Assembly (NCBI GenBank): GCA_024516035.1
Contig: CM044959.1
Coordinates: 28,794,605 to 28,858,604 of the forward strand
DNA from: Bactericera cockerelli
Taxonomy: Eukaryota; Arthropoda; Insecta; Hemiptera; Triozidae
DNA length: 64,000 nt
Reading direction: 5' to 3'
The number at the start of each line of letters is the position of its first letter. Position 1 is the stretch's first letter. Under the pieces are notes generated by a model. The model worked only from the letters and a program-made list of their open reading frames with translations. It searched no databases and was not told the origin of the DNA. Made by a program: the position numbers and the translations under genes. Below, one piece after another: positions 34,501 through 44,695 of the stretch.

Positions 34501-37500
34501 GATAGTCTTGTTAACATACAGTGTGTTCATATAGGGGACAGGACAGTCTTGTTAACATACAGTGTGTTCATATAGGAGACAGGGTAGTCTTGTTAACATA
34601 CAGTGTGTTCATATAGGAGATAGGACAGTCTTGTTAACATACAGTGTGTTCATATAGGAGACAGGGTAGTCTTGTTAACATACAGTGTGTTCATATAGGA
34701 GACAGGGTAGTCTTGTTAACATACAGTGTGTTCATATAGGGGACAGGGCAGTCTTGTTAACATACAGTGTGTTCATATAGGAGACAGGGTAGTCTTGTTA
34801 ACATACAGTGTGTTCATATAGGGGACAGGGTAGTCTTGTTAACATACAGTGTGTTCATATAGGGGACAGGGTAGTCTTGTTAACATACAGTGTGTTCATA
34901 TAGGGGACAGGGTAGTCTTGTTAACATACAGTGTGTTCATATAGGAGACAGGGTAGTCTTGTTAACATACAGTGTGTTCATATAGGAGACAGGGTAGTCT
35001 TGTTAACATACAGTGTGTTCATATAGGAGACAGGGTAGTCTTGTTAGCATACAGTGTGTTCATATAGGGGACAGGGTAGTCTTGTTAACATACAGTGTGT
35101 TCATATAGGAGACAGGGTAGTCTTGTTAACATACAGTGTGTTCATATAGGGGACAGGGTAGTCTTGTTAACATACAGTGTGTTCATATAGGAGACAGGGT
35201 AGTCTTGTTAACATACAGTGTGTTCATATAGGAGACAGGGTAGTCTTGTTAACATACAGTGTGTTCATATAGGAGACAGGGTAGTCTTGTTAACATACAG
35301 TGTGTTCATATAGGGGACAGGGTAGTCTTGTTAACATACAGTGTGTTCATATAGGAGACAGGGTAGTCTTGTTAACATACAGTGTGTTCATATAGGAGAC
35401 AGGGTAGTCTTGTTAACATACAGTGTGTTCATATAGGAGACAGGGTAGTCTTGTTAACATACAGTGTGTTCATATAGGAGACAGGGTAGTCTTGTTAACA
35501 TACAGTGTGTTCATATAGGAGACAGGGTAGTCTTGTTAACATACAGTGTGTTCATATAGGGGACAGGGTAGTCTTGTTAACATACAGTGTGTTCATATAG
35601 GGGACAGGACAGTTTGTTAACATTCAGTGCGTTCATAAGGTCCGAGGAACCCCTCGGTGTTTTTAACGTGTGAGAATAGAAAGCTTAAACTTTGCATTTT
35701 TTAATGGCTTTAACGGCAACATTGTCACACTGTGAGCTCTTCCACCCTTCCGAAGTCTAAAACGGAGTGACTCATTTTTAAGTTACTTTATTCAAAGATT
35801 ATCATTTAGATTTTTTTTAAATGAAAACATCTTTATCTTAATTTAAAATAAAATGTCGGCCTTTCAAAGTTTTCATGATAAGTTTGCGTTTATCTCGAAT
35901 CAGCCTATAGAACTCTACTCGTATATCAACTTCCAATTATAATACATGGGAAATCTTTTGTTTAGAATATGTTGCACATTGCATATCTGTTGATGTTAAC
36001 AAGCGCGCATAAAAACACGTAGCTGAACAAATTAACAACTTAAGTTTCGGTTTTCCGAGGTATCATTTCTATTCAGTTGTAGATTATACCTTATGATTAA
36101 TTAATTTCTGTCCATAGTGGGCTAGGTCATCATATAATTATAGATTCCTACGTATTAATTTTCGCTTTAACGTCGCTTTCAACTACTCGGTCATGTCACG
36201 AAGGTGGTTTTACTCTCCATTCACAGGAAACTCACAAATCAGATACTCAAATAAACCTCACCTAGCCTGAGTCGGTCCGGGAATAGCCAGCATCACGAGG
36301 GGTTTTTTTTTCTGCATTGGACAAAAAAAAACCCATACAGCCATTTTCTTTAATATTTCAAAGATATAATCTTCACGAGGGTTCGAATTTCAATAGTCAC
36401 TCATCCAAGTCCTAACCTCCTGGACGTTGCTTAACCTATCAACTCACCTGCATGAGCTTCACTGTCAGTCTTACATTATCCTGTCCCTGATTATCTATCT
36501 CAGCCCTCAGCTTAATGGACTCGCCACACACGTAGGCAGTCCTCTCCAGAACCGACGTTACCACCAGCGGACCCTTCTCACACCACAGACAGCACGTGGT
36601 CTTCTTGTCATGCCCCACCAGAGGTTTCTGAAAGGAATCGATCAGGACGAATATTACACTTCTAGGCAGCAGATTTTAGTACCTACTTAAGGCAGAATAG
36701 AGAATTTGTAGAATAAGTTAGAGTTATTGAATAGATAATTCCATACGATAAAATTAATAAATTGAATAGATAATCTCATAACCTAAAGACTTTACATTTT
36801 GGTTCTGAAAACCACACCAAATATCAGGCTCGATTGATAAAGCAAAAAGATGTAATTATATATTTTTAGAAGGGAAAGGCAAAGAAAAAGGCATTAACTA
36901 TAACACCTGAGAAAACTGGGAGCTTAAACGTTATTGCATCCTTTATTTATCAAAAATCAATATATTTATCGACTAAAGTACCACTCCTTACCAGGTATTG
37001 TTCGTCCATGCAATCTATGTGAGGCCCTATGACGGTGAAATACTTCATGCCTTGCGGGGGTGAAGCGTACGGAATGTCCAGCGTCACCTGAAAGTTGAAT
37101 ATAAAGATGGTGAAAATCGGTTGAGCAACGTCGAGCATGGAGAAGACATGGATTGGGACCCGTCTTGGCTTTCAAAGTAACATGAAAATCCATTTCTGCT
37201 ATTCTACAGAATGTCAAAACATATATACAATTGTACATAATTAGGTACTTATGTTATAAACAAATGTTTTTTTTTAATAAATAGTTAATCACAATCGTGA
37301 TACTACTCGAACTCGCTTTACTAAAAATATTTGCTTAACTTGGTACTTGAACCACCGGACCTCCGATTACAAGTCCGTCGGCTTATCGATCAAGCTACTG
37401 AGATCGGTGAATGTTTTTTTAGATATTTTTTTTTTTCGTTTACCAGTTTTACCTCAAATTTCATGTTGCTCTACATTCTTCAAGGAAGAAATGTTTGTTG

Positions 37501-40500
37501 GATTCCCTACTAATATCTTCAGCAATAGAGGATGTGGTAGGGGAAGGTCTGCCAAAACCGGGTACTTAGTTATCTAGGCCATCTAGCGGAAAAGCCATTA
37601 TCATCATCTCAGCAAACTAAACTGAAAAACATTCCCAACTTTATTGGCTATCTAAATTTGAAAACGATACGTCACTATGTATTGCCGTTTTTTGTTAAAT
37701 TTATTTTTTTCAAAAAAAGTCAAAGTACCCGGTTCTGTCAACCCGGTCTTTCAGAACCGGGTACTGGGTATGACAGAACCGGGTACCCCTATATTTCCTA
37801 TGGAAGACATTGATAAAAAGTTCAATGATGTTTATTGAAACGAACTTTAACATTTTTTTATTTTTATTTATGAGCATAAGTAATTTCAATGTAAAAAATA
37901 ATTATTTTTCGAATGGCAAACAACAAGAAGGAACAAATTTTGAACCTAAATTTTAGAAAAATAAAATAGGAAACACACTTGTAGGTATTCATAAAGGTAA
38001 AACTTACAACTATCTTTCTTGACATTGTAAAAAATAATTAGAATAGGAATTGTACCAAAATATTAGGAAAATTGCTTTAAAAAAAAAAACAATAGGTGGG
38101 TAATAAAAAGCATACCTTGGAGGGTTTGACATTGTGACACCTAAAAATATATAAAAAATGAGAAAAATAATTGAATGTCATTAAAAAATAATATGTAACA
38201 GGTCCCTACTTGCTCACCTACTTACCTTGAATACCTTCCCTGAAAAAATATCCAGAGACATATCAAAGGCAACATGAAAAAATGTATGCACATAAAAATA
38301 CACACAACACTAAGGAAAAATAGGCTGCTCAAATCGGGTACCTGAAAATCTGTACCCGGTTTTATCAACCCCAAAGTACCCGGTATGAACAGACTCATGA
38401 CTTTCTGTAAAAAATATTGAATAACCAAGACATGCAAAACGATATTAAAAAGATTTAATTATGATACGAAAGAACACTTTTTAAGTAACAGCTTTACAGA
38501 CTTACCATGAATTTTCAGCACAAATAGCCGTTAAAAGTCACTCGATAACTGTGGGCTCGAAAATAAGGAAATAACACGAGCAAAACTAGAACCTCAAATC
38601 AGAGCGAAATGACTCGAAATGAAATTGGTTTTTTTACAAAAGTTACGCTCTGCTAGGAAGAAATTTTAGTTTTTGTAATCAGTTCATAGATGACATTAGC
38701 AGTATCGTCGGAAACAGTGGTACCCGGTATTAGCAGACTACCCGGTTTTAGCAAACCTTCCCCTATGCACCGCTCCCCTCTTCACCCACCTTGATGTAGT
38801 ATCGGATGTATCCTGGTTTGCTTTCGAAGGAGCAGGGCAGGGAGCTTTCTGGTAATTGAAACTTGAACGGAAACGTGTGAAACCCTCGGGGCAGTACAGG
38901 AATCGGGCCGTCTTGCTTTTCTGAAATGGAAAATTAGACTACCTAATGAACTGATAAATGATGATATAATAGATGCGCGTGCATATTGTTTACATCCTGT
39001 AGATGTGTAAAATATCTTTGTTGTTTAAACACTTAAGTCTGTTGTGTTAATAATCTGATATTTATGTAAAACATGGCCATAATATTTTTACACGTACTCG
39101 TACCTATTCATCTCTGAAAAATGTTGCTATAAGTTTTAATTAGGCAATTAGTTATTAGGTAGGTAGGTATATAATAGTATGTTAAAAAAACGGGCCTTCT
39201 TAATATCATTGTGAGAACGTTTTATTTCCACACGTTATTCAGTTCAAGAATTTCTCCATTTCATATTGATTGCATCTTTCCTGGAATCATATTCAAAGGC
39301 TTCAAGTAGAACTTCAAAAGTTTTTGAAAATATTTTTTTCTTTCTAAAAACTCTCAAAACCTAGAAGCATTTGGAGCTACCTTACAAACTCATCGTTACA
39401 CCCAGTGCTTTCATTTATATTTTTCAACGTCAAAAAGTGTACAACTACACATTATAAATGTATCATTAGACATTATCATATACGTACTCGTACATCTATG
39501 AGACAATTAAGGAAAGAAAACCTTCGGGTCAATAGACAGAACAGATAGACGCTTTTTGGATACGACCCCGAATTTTTCGGAGGACGCAATTTTTTATTAC
39601 AATTGTGATATCACATCTAGTCAAACTCACTTCAATAAATTTATGGTTAACTTGGGACTTGAACGACCTACCTCCAGATTACAAGTCCGCCGCCTTATCG
39701 ATGAAGAGACTGAGGTTGGTCGGAAGAATAAAGTATAAAATAACACGGCTTGTAAATAATATTTTGTCAGATTTTTAGAAATTTAATCAGATAGAGGATC
39801 AGAAGCTGATTAAGTGAAGAAAAATTTACTTTCTACACTCTACAGATTCCTCTTTGTATGAATAGAATAAATCGATCCCTGTTTCTGTTAATAGGTAGGT
39901 ACAAAGAAGAATATTATAAATGATCAGAACCCACATCACGCATCCAGGCGTACAAAGCATGTAAAGAAAAGTATGTACTACATAGCTTTACTATATAAAA
40001 CAAGAAATGAGAAAATAAAACAAACAAAAGAAGACCACTTGGAAAATAATGATAGGTAGCTCCACGATACATAAAGATCAGGACGGGTTTCACTCTGAAT
40101 CTGAGAAGAACAACATTCTTATAACTTCATGGGACATCATATAAAACAAAATTTTACGTGAATTTGAAACCTTAAAAGTCTTATAAACTACCTACCTATT
40201 TTATTTTTATAATATCTACTCGTATTTATTACATTTCACAAATAATTCACTATCTTCACTTCTTAATAGATAAAGCTGAAAATAAATGGATTCTAAAATC
40301 CTATGATCTGAAAAAGTGATACTTTCCAAATTAAATTATGTATGTAATTCATTATTAGTAAAAGTTATCATATTCGTGTTAATCACTTTAGTGATATCAC
40401 AACTACTCAAACTCGCTTTACTAAATCTACGCTGAAACCGGGACTTGAACCACCGACCTCCAGGTTACAAGTCAGCCGCCTTATCGATCAAGCTACTGAG

Positions 40501-43500
40501 GTCGGTAATTCATTTTTAGTATCTAATCAATCTATTATATTTTTTCTCAAAAATATAAAACATCTTAGAAAAAATCAATGGTTTATAGGTATGACTGTGG
40601 AGCTTTCTGTACTCCCGGCCCTGATATAACCCAACATTCTGTGAGAGCTGAGAAGAGTACTTAACATACAAGATGATATCCTCTCTCTCTCCGCCTCCTT
40701 ATTGGAGCTTTTGTCTTCTTTTTTTGTCATGTGCGAAAAAAGCACAAGATGTAGGGGGTTAGAATATTATCCCATGCCCATATCATAAGAGACCTTTTAC
40801 CCCTTTCTTCTGATGTCCGTCTACTTATACCTCCCCTTTACCCTCGCACTCCTCAGATAGTACTTCTGTATGTTCATGTAATTCCTTCCGTTCTCTCTCT
40901 CTCTAACACAATGGCTTTATTTTTTTCTCTATCCCTTCCTCCATTAATGTCTCTTTCTCGTGGTTGGAAAATTACTTACTAGAAAACTAAGAAAGTGCTT
41001 ACTGAGTGCTAAGCATTACATTCTTCCATAAGACCCGATGCACACTTGCTGCTTATATTTCGACGGATTTTGGGGCGAATTTTGAAACAATCATAATGTT
41101 GGAATTAGTTGAGAGAGTTTTATGATTTTTGTTTGACCAAGGTTCTTCATAATATTATGTTTAAACATCCACCAAATGAGATAGCATTACAGCCACGCAG
41201 ATACCTATCAAGATTGACGGTAAGTATAACGGTTTTATGCATGAGCATAAATAAATAGTAAGTTTGCCATGTGTGGTGTATTACGTCATATTTTTAGAAT
41301 GATCCTGCCGGAAGTTCAGCCGGCAACCTAAAATTCCAGAGATCAAGCGCTATTTTCTTATCTTAAAAGCACTAGTTTTACACGAGAGCTCACGAAAGCT
41401 TTCGCAGCAAGTGTGCAGCGGGGCTGTATTGCACTACGAACATTCTTGCATACTTTCTCAGCTTAGGGCTGCTTAATATCTTTTGTTCAACAGTTTGAGA
41501 AGTAGTATGGTTAATGTTGACTGAACTTTTTAGCCTTAACACACCTCTCACCTTTTTTCCTTCCTGAACTCCATCTTTATCTTCTTTCCTGATTTCTCTG
41601 TCTATTTATGGATGTATGCTTTTTCTACCTTTCTTTCTAGTTAGTTGTCTAACTTCCTTTGTCTCCCTCTCATCTTTTGTTTATATCCAGAGGTCGCGGT
41701 CTGGTAATCCAGAGATCGCGGGTTCGAAATTCAGACGGGGCATGACAAATTTTCGTTCCATTTGGAATATTGACCATATAGTATATCCTAGGCTCACTGC
41801 TGGACTAATGGAACTCTAAAGTACTCATCAGGCAGTGTAAATTTAGTGGTTACTGGTTAGACTAGTTAGTGTTTTCCACGGATTTTCTCAGCTATTAGCA
41901 GCTACAGTAACACTAGTCTGTAACTCCGTACTATATACTGTATTGCTGTTTAATCTTTGATAATAAAGTCTTGAAAACTTGTTGACGTATGTTGAAGTAG
42001 GTAACTCAAGTTTTTACCGAAAGGCAAAAAAATATGTTTCTTCCTTCAGTAATAATAAAAGCACATAACCTTCCCGATAATTTAACTTATTATGCAATGT
42101 GCACAGTGATTAAGGGCGAAATTAATAGACAAATATTATACATCACAAGTCATTGCTAAGCGTCGGTTTTCCCTATCTTACAAAGTCAAACGTCTATTAA
42201 TTTCGCCCCAAGTATCCTACACGTTGTTGGTGTTACATACCTACCTACCTACCTACGCACATAATAATTATGTAGGCAATACTAACGTATACAAAGTGGT
42301 AATAATAATTATAATATAACTAGTTCTTTAATTGAGGTAAACCTCACTAAAATCCTCAATTGAAATGTTAAGACAATAAGACCTTCCATTAAAGACCAAA
42401 ATTATCAAATAATATTAGAGCGAGGATAAGACAAGACCGCCCGGGCCCCTTTTACGAGATTTACCAAAATTACTTAGTGCTCTGTGAGTGGTGGAAAATC
42501 CGAATGAAGGGACGGTCGGTCTTTCATATCTTTTTAGAATCTTATTTTATAATTTGGTTCTAAATACCCTACTTGATAGGTTTCCAATCTACTTACCTTT
42601 CCCAAAGATACAAGCTCTATCGTCTATGAAGTACTGATCATCCTTCACTGTCTGCCGGTCTCCACTAATGAGGACCTTCCACTCGGCGTGGGCTTTGCCC
42701 CTCAGGATCAGGCGAACGGCTGAAATAAGAGTAATACTTATGTTTTTTGGTCCCTACATAGTGGTATAGTTCAGCCTCTTTACTTGGTATACATGCAGAA
42801 CAACTAGGCATCTCTGCAGGCATTTTAATTGGCATCTCTGCGAAGCAACCATGCATCTCTGCAGGCATTTTACTTGGCATCTTCATAGCCCGTCTCCTAG
42901 GGGACTTATGAGGATGCTTCTACCACAGAACTAATGTTCGCTGGTCGCATAATTCAGCTCAAGTAAGTACTAGATGTTCTTCACCAAAAAATTACCCATC
43001 GTTGGCGCGCTGTTTATAAATACAGGTCAAGCCTTACGGGTTTTGGGTGACAGCCAAAACAACGCAGACTGAAATCCCTGCATCGTTGGATTTGTGATTA
43101 ATGCACGTCAGATATGTCAGCGTGTTCCCAATACTACTTGTGACGTCACATATGGGACCTCCCAGGGTCTTGATGTAACCAATAAATTATTTGAATTGTA
43201 TCGGGGCCACCAGATTTAGATTTATTGATGAAGAAGCCCTCGATAATTTATTGAAATTGCACAATGCAAAATATTAGATAGATTGTTAGAAAGAAATAGA
43301 TTAAAATCAAAAATCTAGAGCTACAACCCACTCATTATGCAAAAAATATGACAAGAGCACCTTGCTTTCAACTTTACCAAAATATTTTACATGCTTTTCT
43401 ATTTTGACTTTTGAAAATTCATATTTAAAACGTTACATTTTGGCACCTGTCAAAAAATGTCGTTTTTGAGAGAATATTTTCAAAGTAGACTTGCCGTTTA

Positions 43501-44666
43501 ATTTTGTTACAGGTGTCCAAAAAGTCCCACGGGGTGTGGGCTGGGACTTTGTGGACACCCTGTATAAATATACATTACGTAAATCCGTTTTCATACTGTG
43601 CTTGAAATCTTGTGATTGATGTAAATACAAAACGGCATTGGTAAGTTATTAGGTCGCTTGCATTTGAGCAGAAATACATACCTATATCCAAATCATCACA
43701 GATCATTTTTGATGGCTTCATTAATGTTGCGGCAAGTTTGTTTTGATGTCAAATTTGTTCCTAAGCCCATGCATGCATATATAATAATATGTATATTGTA
43801 TAGTGTGCAATAATGAAGCATCTCATTTCCACATTGTCACTGCCCAAACAGTAATTAAATCCGTCAGGTAAGACCTTTAACGGCTTTAATTTTATTAATC
43901 TTTGAACATATTATAATAAAATCGAACCTGGATATAAGAGAACTCCGGAGTTTTTTTTTTCGGAATAAAGGAACCGGAATTTTTTTCTCAGGTTTCTTTT
44001 ATCAAGAGTTTATTTTCGCTCAGAGTGGATTAAACTGGTCCTCGAAAATTGTTCTCTTATATCGAGGTTGCTCTTATATCCAGATTCGACTGTCTGTATT
44101 TGATTGGTTCTATTTTGTGTTGCCGAAGACTGGCCGGGGAATTTTTTATTTATAAACATTTGGATCAAGCTTTATTTACATCTTTTATATACAATGAACA
44201 TGGTAACAAGTTTGAAATAAATATAAACAAAGCCTGATCAAGGGTGGTGATAATGCCTTCGGCATTCTCTTCCAATGCCGAAGGATATTTCTGGGGATTA
44301 CTATTATCTCACATATCTTACCTCTCAGCTTAAAGTTCTCAGTGGTGTCCAGTATGGTATCCAGTATATCTTACCTCTCAGCTTAAAGTTCTCAGTGGTG
44401 TCCAGTATAGTATCCAGTATATCTTACCTCTCAGCTTAAAGTTCTCAGTGGTATCCAGTATGGTATCCAGTATATCTTACCTCTCAGCTTGAAGTTCTCA
44501 GTGGTATCCAGTATAACGTGGCCGCCCTGAGTTTCTCCCGCGTAGATATCTTACCTCTCAGCTTAAAGTTCTCAGTGGTATCCAGTATGACGTGGCCGCC
44601 CAGAGTTTCTCCCGCGTAGTACATCTCCCTGTCCAGCTTAATGTCGAAATCCCGGATGTAGTCCAT
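31584..44666 (-). CDS. Alpha-arrestin, arrestin domain-containing protein, eight exons
   Basis: Exons are 44666-44555, 42719-42597, 38920-38790, 37087-36992, 36627-36448, 33954-33757, 33136-33022 and 32182-31584. They total 1554 nt and encode 517 residues with every phase consistent. Family members are cytosolic adaptors that steer membrane cargo and recruit NEDD4-type ligases. The arrestin N domain covers about residues 1-150 (FDIKLDREMYYAGETLGGHV at 7-26, GFHTFPFKFQLPESSLPCSF, then GYIRYYIKVTL). The arrestin C domain spans about 175-310 (CCLWCEKGPL, RTAYVCGESIKL, KICRIMQIYYVLQ). The tail from about 340 is Ser/Asn/Lys-rich and probably disordered. Unlike many ARRDC proteins it shows no PPxY motif, only RPTY. 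Two psi-KxE SUMO-type motifs, VKSE and VKIE, lie close together in the tail. A six-codon upstream ORF (44695-44675) ends 8 nt before the ATG. Introns are full of mobile elements. Which ARRDC paralogue it is cannot be told from this. Confidence 0.92.
32310..32523. mobile_element. Snapback element with long inverted arms
   Basis: The segment from CCATTATTAGGCACTTTAAC to TCAAGGTCT is mirrored almost perfectly across a 12-nt spacer at about 32399-32410. The outer arms run into pyrimidine/purine tracts and AACTGGCCATATT / AATATGGCAAGTT. It lies in the last intron of the arrestin gene. A second small hairpin, AGTGGCCCA...TGGGCCACT (32520-32557), abuts it. Confidence 0.75.
33243..33470 (+). mobile_element. 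tRNA-headed SINE, family A
   Basis: The head GCCTCCGTGGCGTAATGG and box B GAGTTCGACTCCC form a good tRNA-like unit. The core CACAGGCTGCGTGAGGTGAA and a tail follow. It lies in the intron between exons 6 and 7 of the arrestin gene, on the strand opposite to it. Confidence 0.75.
33500..33672 (+). mobile_element. tRNA-headed SINE, family B
   Basis: The head (CAGTGGTTAAGATGGCACTC, box B GGATCGAAATCC) and tail (CATGACAAGTTATCC to CAGTATAAATAAGGC) match the element at 1627-1822 in inverse orientation. Confidence 0.75.
33708..33793 (-). repeat. 43-bp tandem duplication of the exon 6 splice donor
   Basis: Positions 33708-33750 and 33751-33793 are identical except for one C/G difference at about 33738/33781. 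Each copy has the last exon 6 codons and the donor CTACAA|GTAAGT. Only the donor in 33751-33793 (exon end 33757) keeps the frame to exon 7; the 43-bp step would shift it. The outer copy lies in the intron. Confidence 0.9.
33951..33990. repeat. Founding unit of the 41-bp minisatellite, containing the exon 6 acceptor
   Basis: On the plus strand it reads CATACTGGGGACAGGACAGT then CGTGTTAACATACAGT. This differs from the array consensus mainly in CTG for TAG near its start, and that CTG is the AG of the functional splice acceptor on the minus strand. Exon 6 begins at 33954. Confidence 0.85.
33991..34269. mobile_element. MITE inserted in the minisatellite
   Basis: The ends are GTATTTTTCTTTCTAAC and its inverse. 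The interior is related to 3968-4242. It separates the founding unit at 33951-33990 from the main array beginning at about 34274, so it arrived after the first repeats formed. Confidence 0.7.
34274..35633. repeat. 41-bp minisatellite, 33 units in exact register
   Basis: TCATATAGG recurs every 41 bp from 34281 to 35593 without an indel in register. The unit is GTGTTCATATAGGGGACAGG followed by a variable (AC/GT)AGTCTTGTTAACATACA. Variants (GGGG/GGAG, GACA/GGTA) are distributed in blocks, suggesting expansion by multi-unit duplication. It lies in the arrestin intron just upstream of exon 6. Confidence 0.97.
36163..36433 (-). mobile_element. 5S rRNA-derived SINE, 5'-truncated
   Basis: The minus strand starts within the 5S head (GTTAAGCAACGTCCAGGAGG, then GGATGAGTGAC). 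It continues with TTCGAACCCTCG, the core (CAGGCTAGGTGAGGTTTATT) and a tail like that at 48265-48505. Its head end lies about 15 bp past the exon 5 donor of the arrestin gene. Confidence 0.7.
37285..37408 (-). mobile_element. tRNA-headed SINE, family C
   Basis: It carries the tRNA-Thr-like head (GATCGATAAGCCGACGGACT, GGTTCAAGTACC) and ATTGTGATTAAC tail of the family, in arrestin intron 3. Confidence 0.65.
37540..38763. mobile_element. 1.2-kb TA-flanked TIR element with ACCCGGT repeats
   Basis: The ends are inverted GGGGAAGGT(C/T)TGC(C/T)AAAACC followed by GGGTA, and TA flanks both sides (37538-37539, 38764-38765). TACCCGGT in either orientation recurs at least seven times near 37556, 37727, 37757, 37780, 38349, 38371 and 38720. 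No transposase is visible. A Tc1/mariner-type TA duplication is likely. The right end lies 26 bp past the exon 3 donor of the arrestin gene. Confidence 0.8.
39575..39720 (-). mobile_element. tRNA-headed SINE, family C
   Basis: It has the same head (ATCGATAAGGCGGCGGACTT, GTTCAAGTCCC) and same orientation as the other family C copies. It lies in arrestin intron 2. Confidence 0.7.
40366..40508 (-). mobile_element. tRNA-headed SINE, family C
   Basis: This copy closely matches the one at 5803-5951, including TCACTAAAGTGATTAACAC in its tail. It lies in arrestin intron 2. Confidence 0.75.
41690..41870 (+). mobile_element. tRNA-headed SINE, family B, 5'-truncated
   Basis: AGAGATCGCGGGTTCGAAAT (box B), CATGACAAATTTTCG and the tail CAGGCAGTGTAAA match the family B element. 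The front of the head is missing or replaced. It lies in arrestin intron 2. Confidence 0.65.
42114..42208. mobile_element. Harbinger-like MITE, short copy
   Basis: TIR GGGCGAAATTAATAGAC with TAA before it and CAA after it. Internally shares TTGCTAAG and GTCGGTTTTCCCTA with the copy at 50811-50942. 95 bp. Confidence 0.75.
43512..43559. repeat. Short inverted repeat
   Basis: GGTGTCCAAAAAGTCCCA and TGGGACTTTGTGGACACC face each other across about 12 nt. This is probably a tiny foldback remnant. It lies in arrestin intron 1. Confidence 0.5.
43922..44092. mobile_element. pogo/Tigger-like MITE
   Basis: The ends TCGAACCTGGATATAAGAG and (CAG)TCGAATCTGGATATAAGAG are inverted, and the interior has further GATATAAGAGAAC copies. 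The CAGTCGAA start and GATATAA wording resemble pogo/Tigger TIRs. About 171 bp, in arrestin intron 1. Confidence 0.6.
44315..44600 (-). repeat. Five tandem copies of the exon 1 end and its splice donor
   Basis: ATCTTACCTCTCAGCTT, the minus-strand ...CTGAGAG|GTAAGAT, starts at 44315, 44368, 44421, 44474 and 44548. The steps are 53, 53, 53 and 74 bp. The last two copies extend further into exon 1 (to CGCGTAG), so they keep a 74-bp unit. Only the donor in the 44548 copy (exon end 44555) yields the full-length protein. Readthrough to the others meets an in-frame stop at 44486-44484. Confidence 0.93.
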
Positions 44667-44674
44667 GCTGCAGG

Positions 44675-44695
44675 TCACCTTCCACACGAGGGCAT
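44675..44695 (-). promoter_or_regulatory. Possible upstream ORF of the arrestin gene
   Basis: ATGCCCTCGTGTGGAAGGTGA is a six-codon frame with a stop 8 nt before the main ATG (44666). It matters only if the 5' UTR extends this far, which is not shown by the sequence. Confidence 0.3.

Noticed and set aside
34274..35633. CRISPR-like regular repeat spacing
   Set aside because: Whole 41-bp units repeat with no unique spacers, in an intron of a eukaryotic gene. It is a minisatellite.
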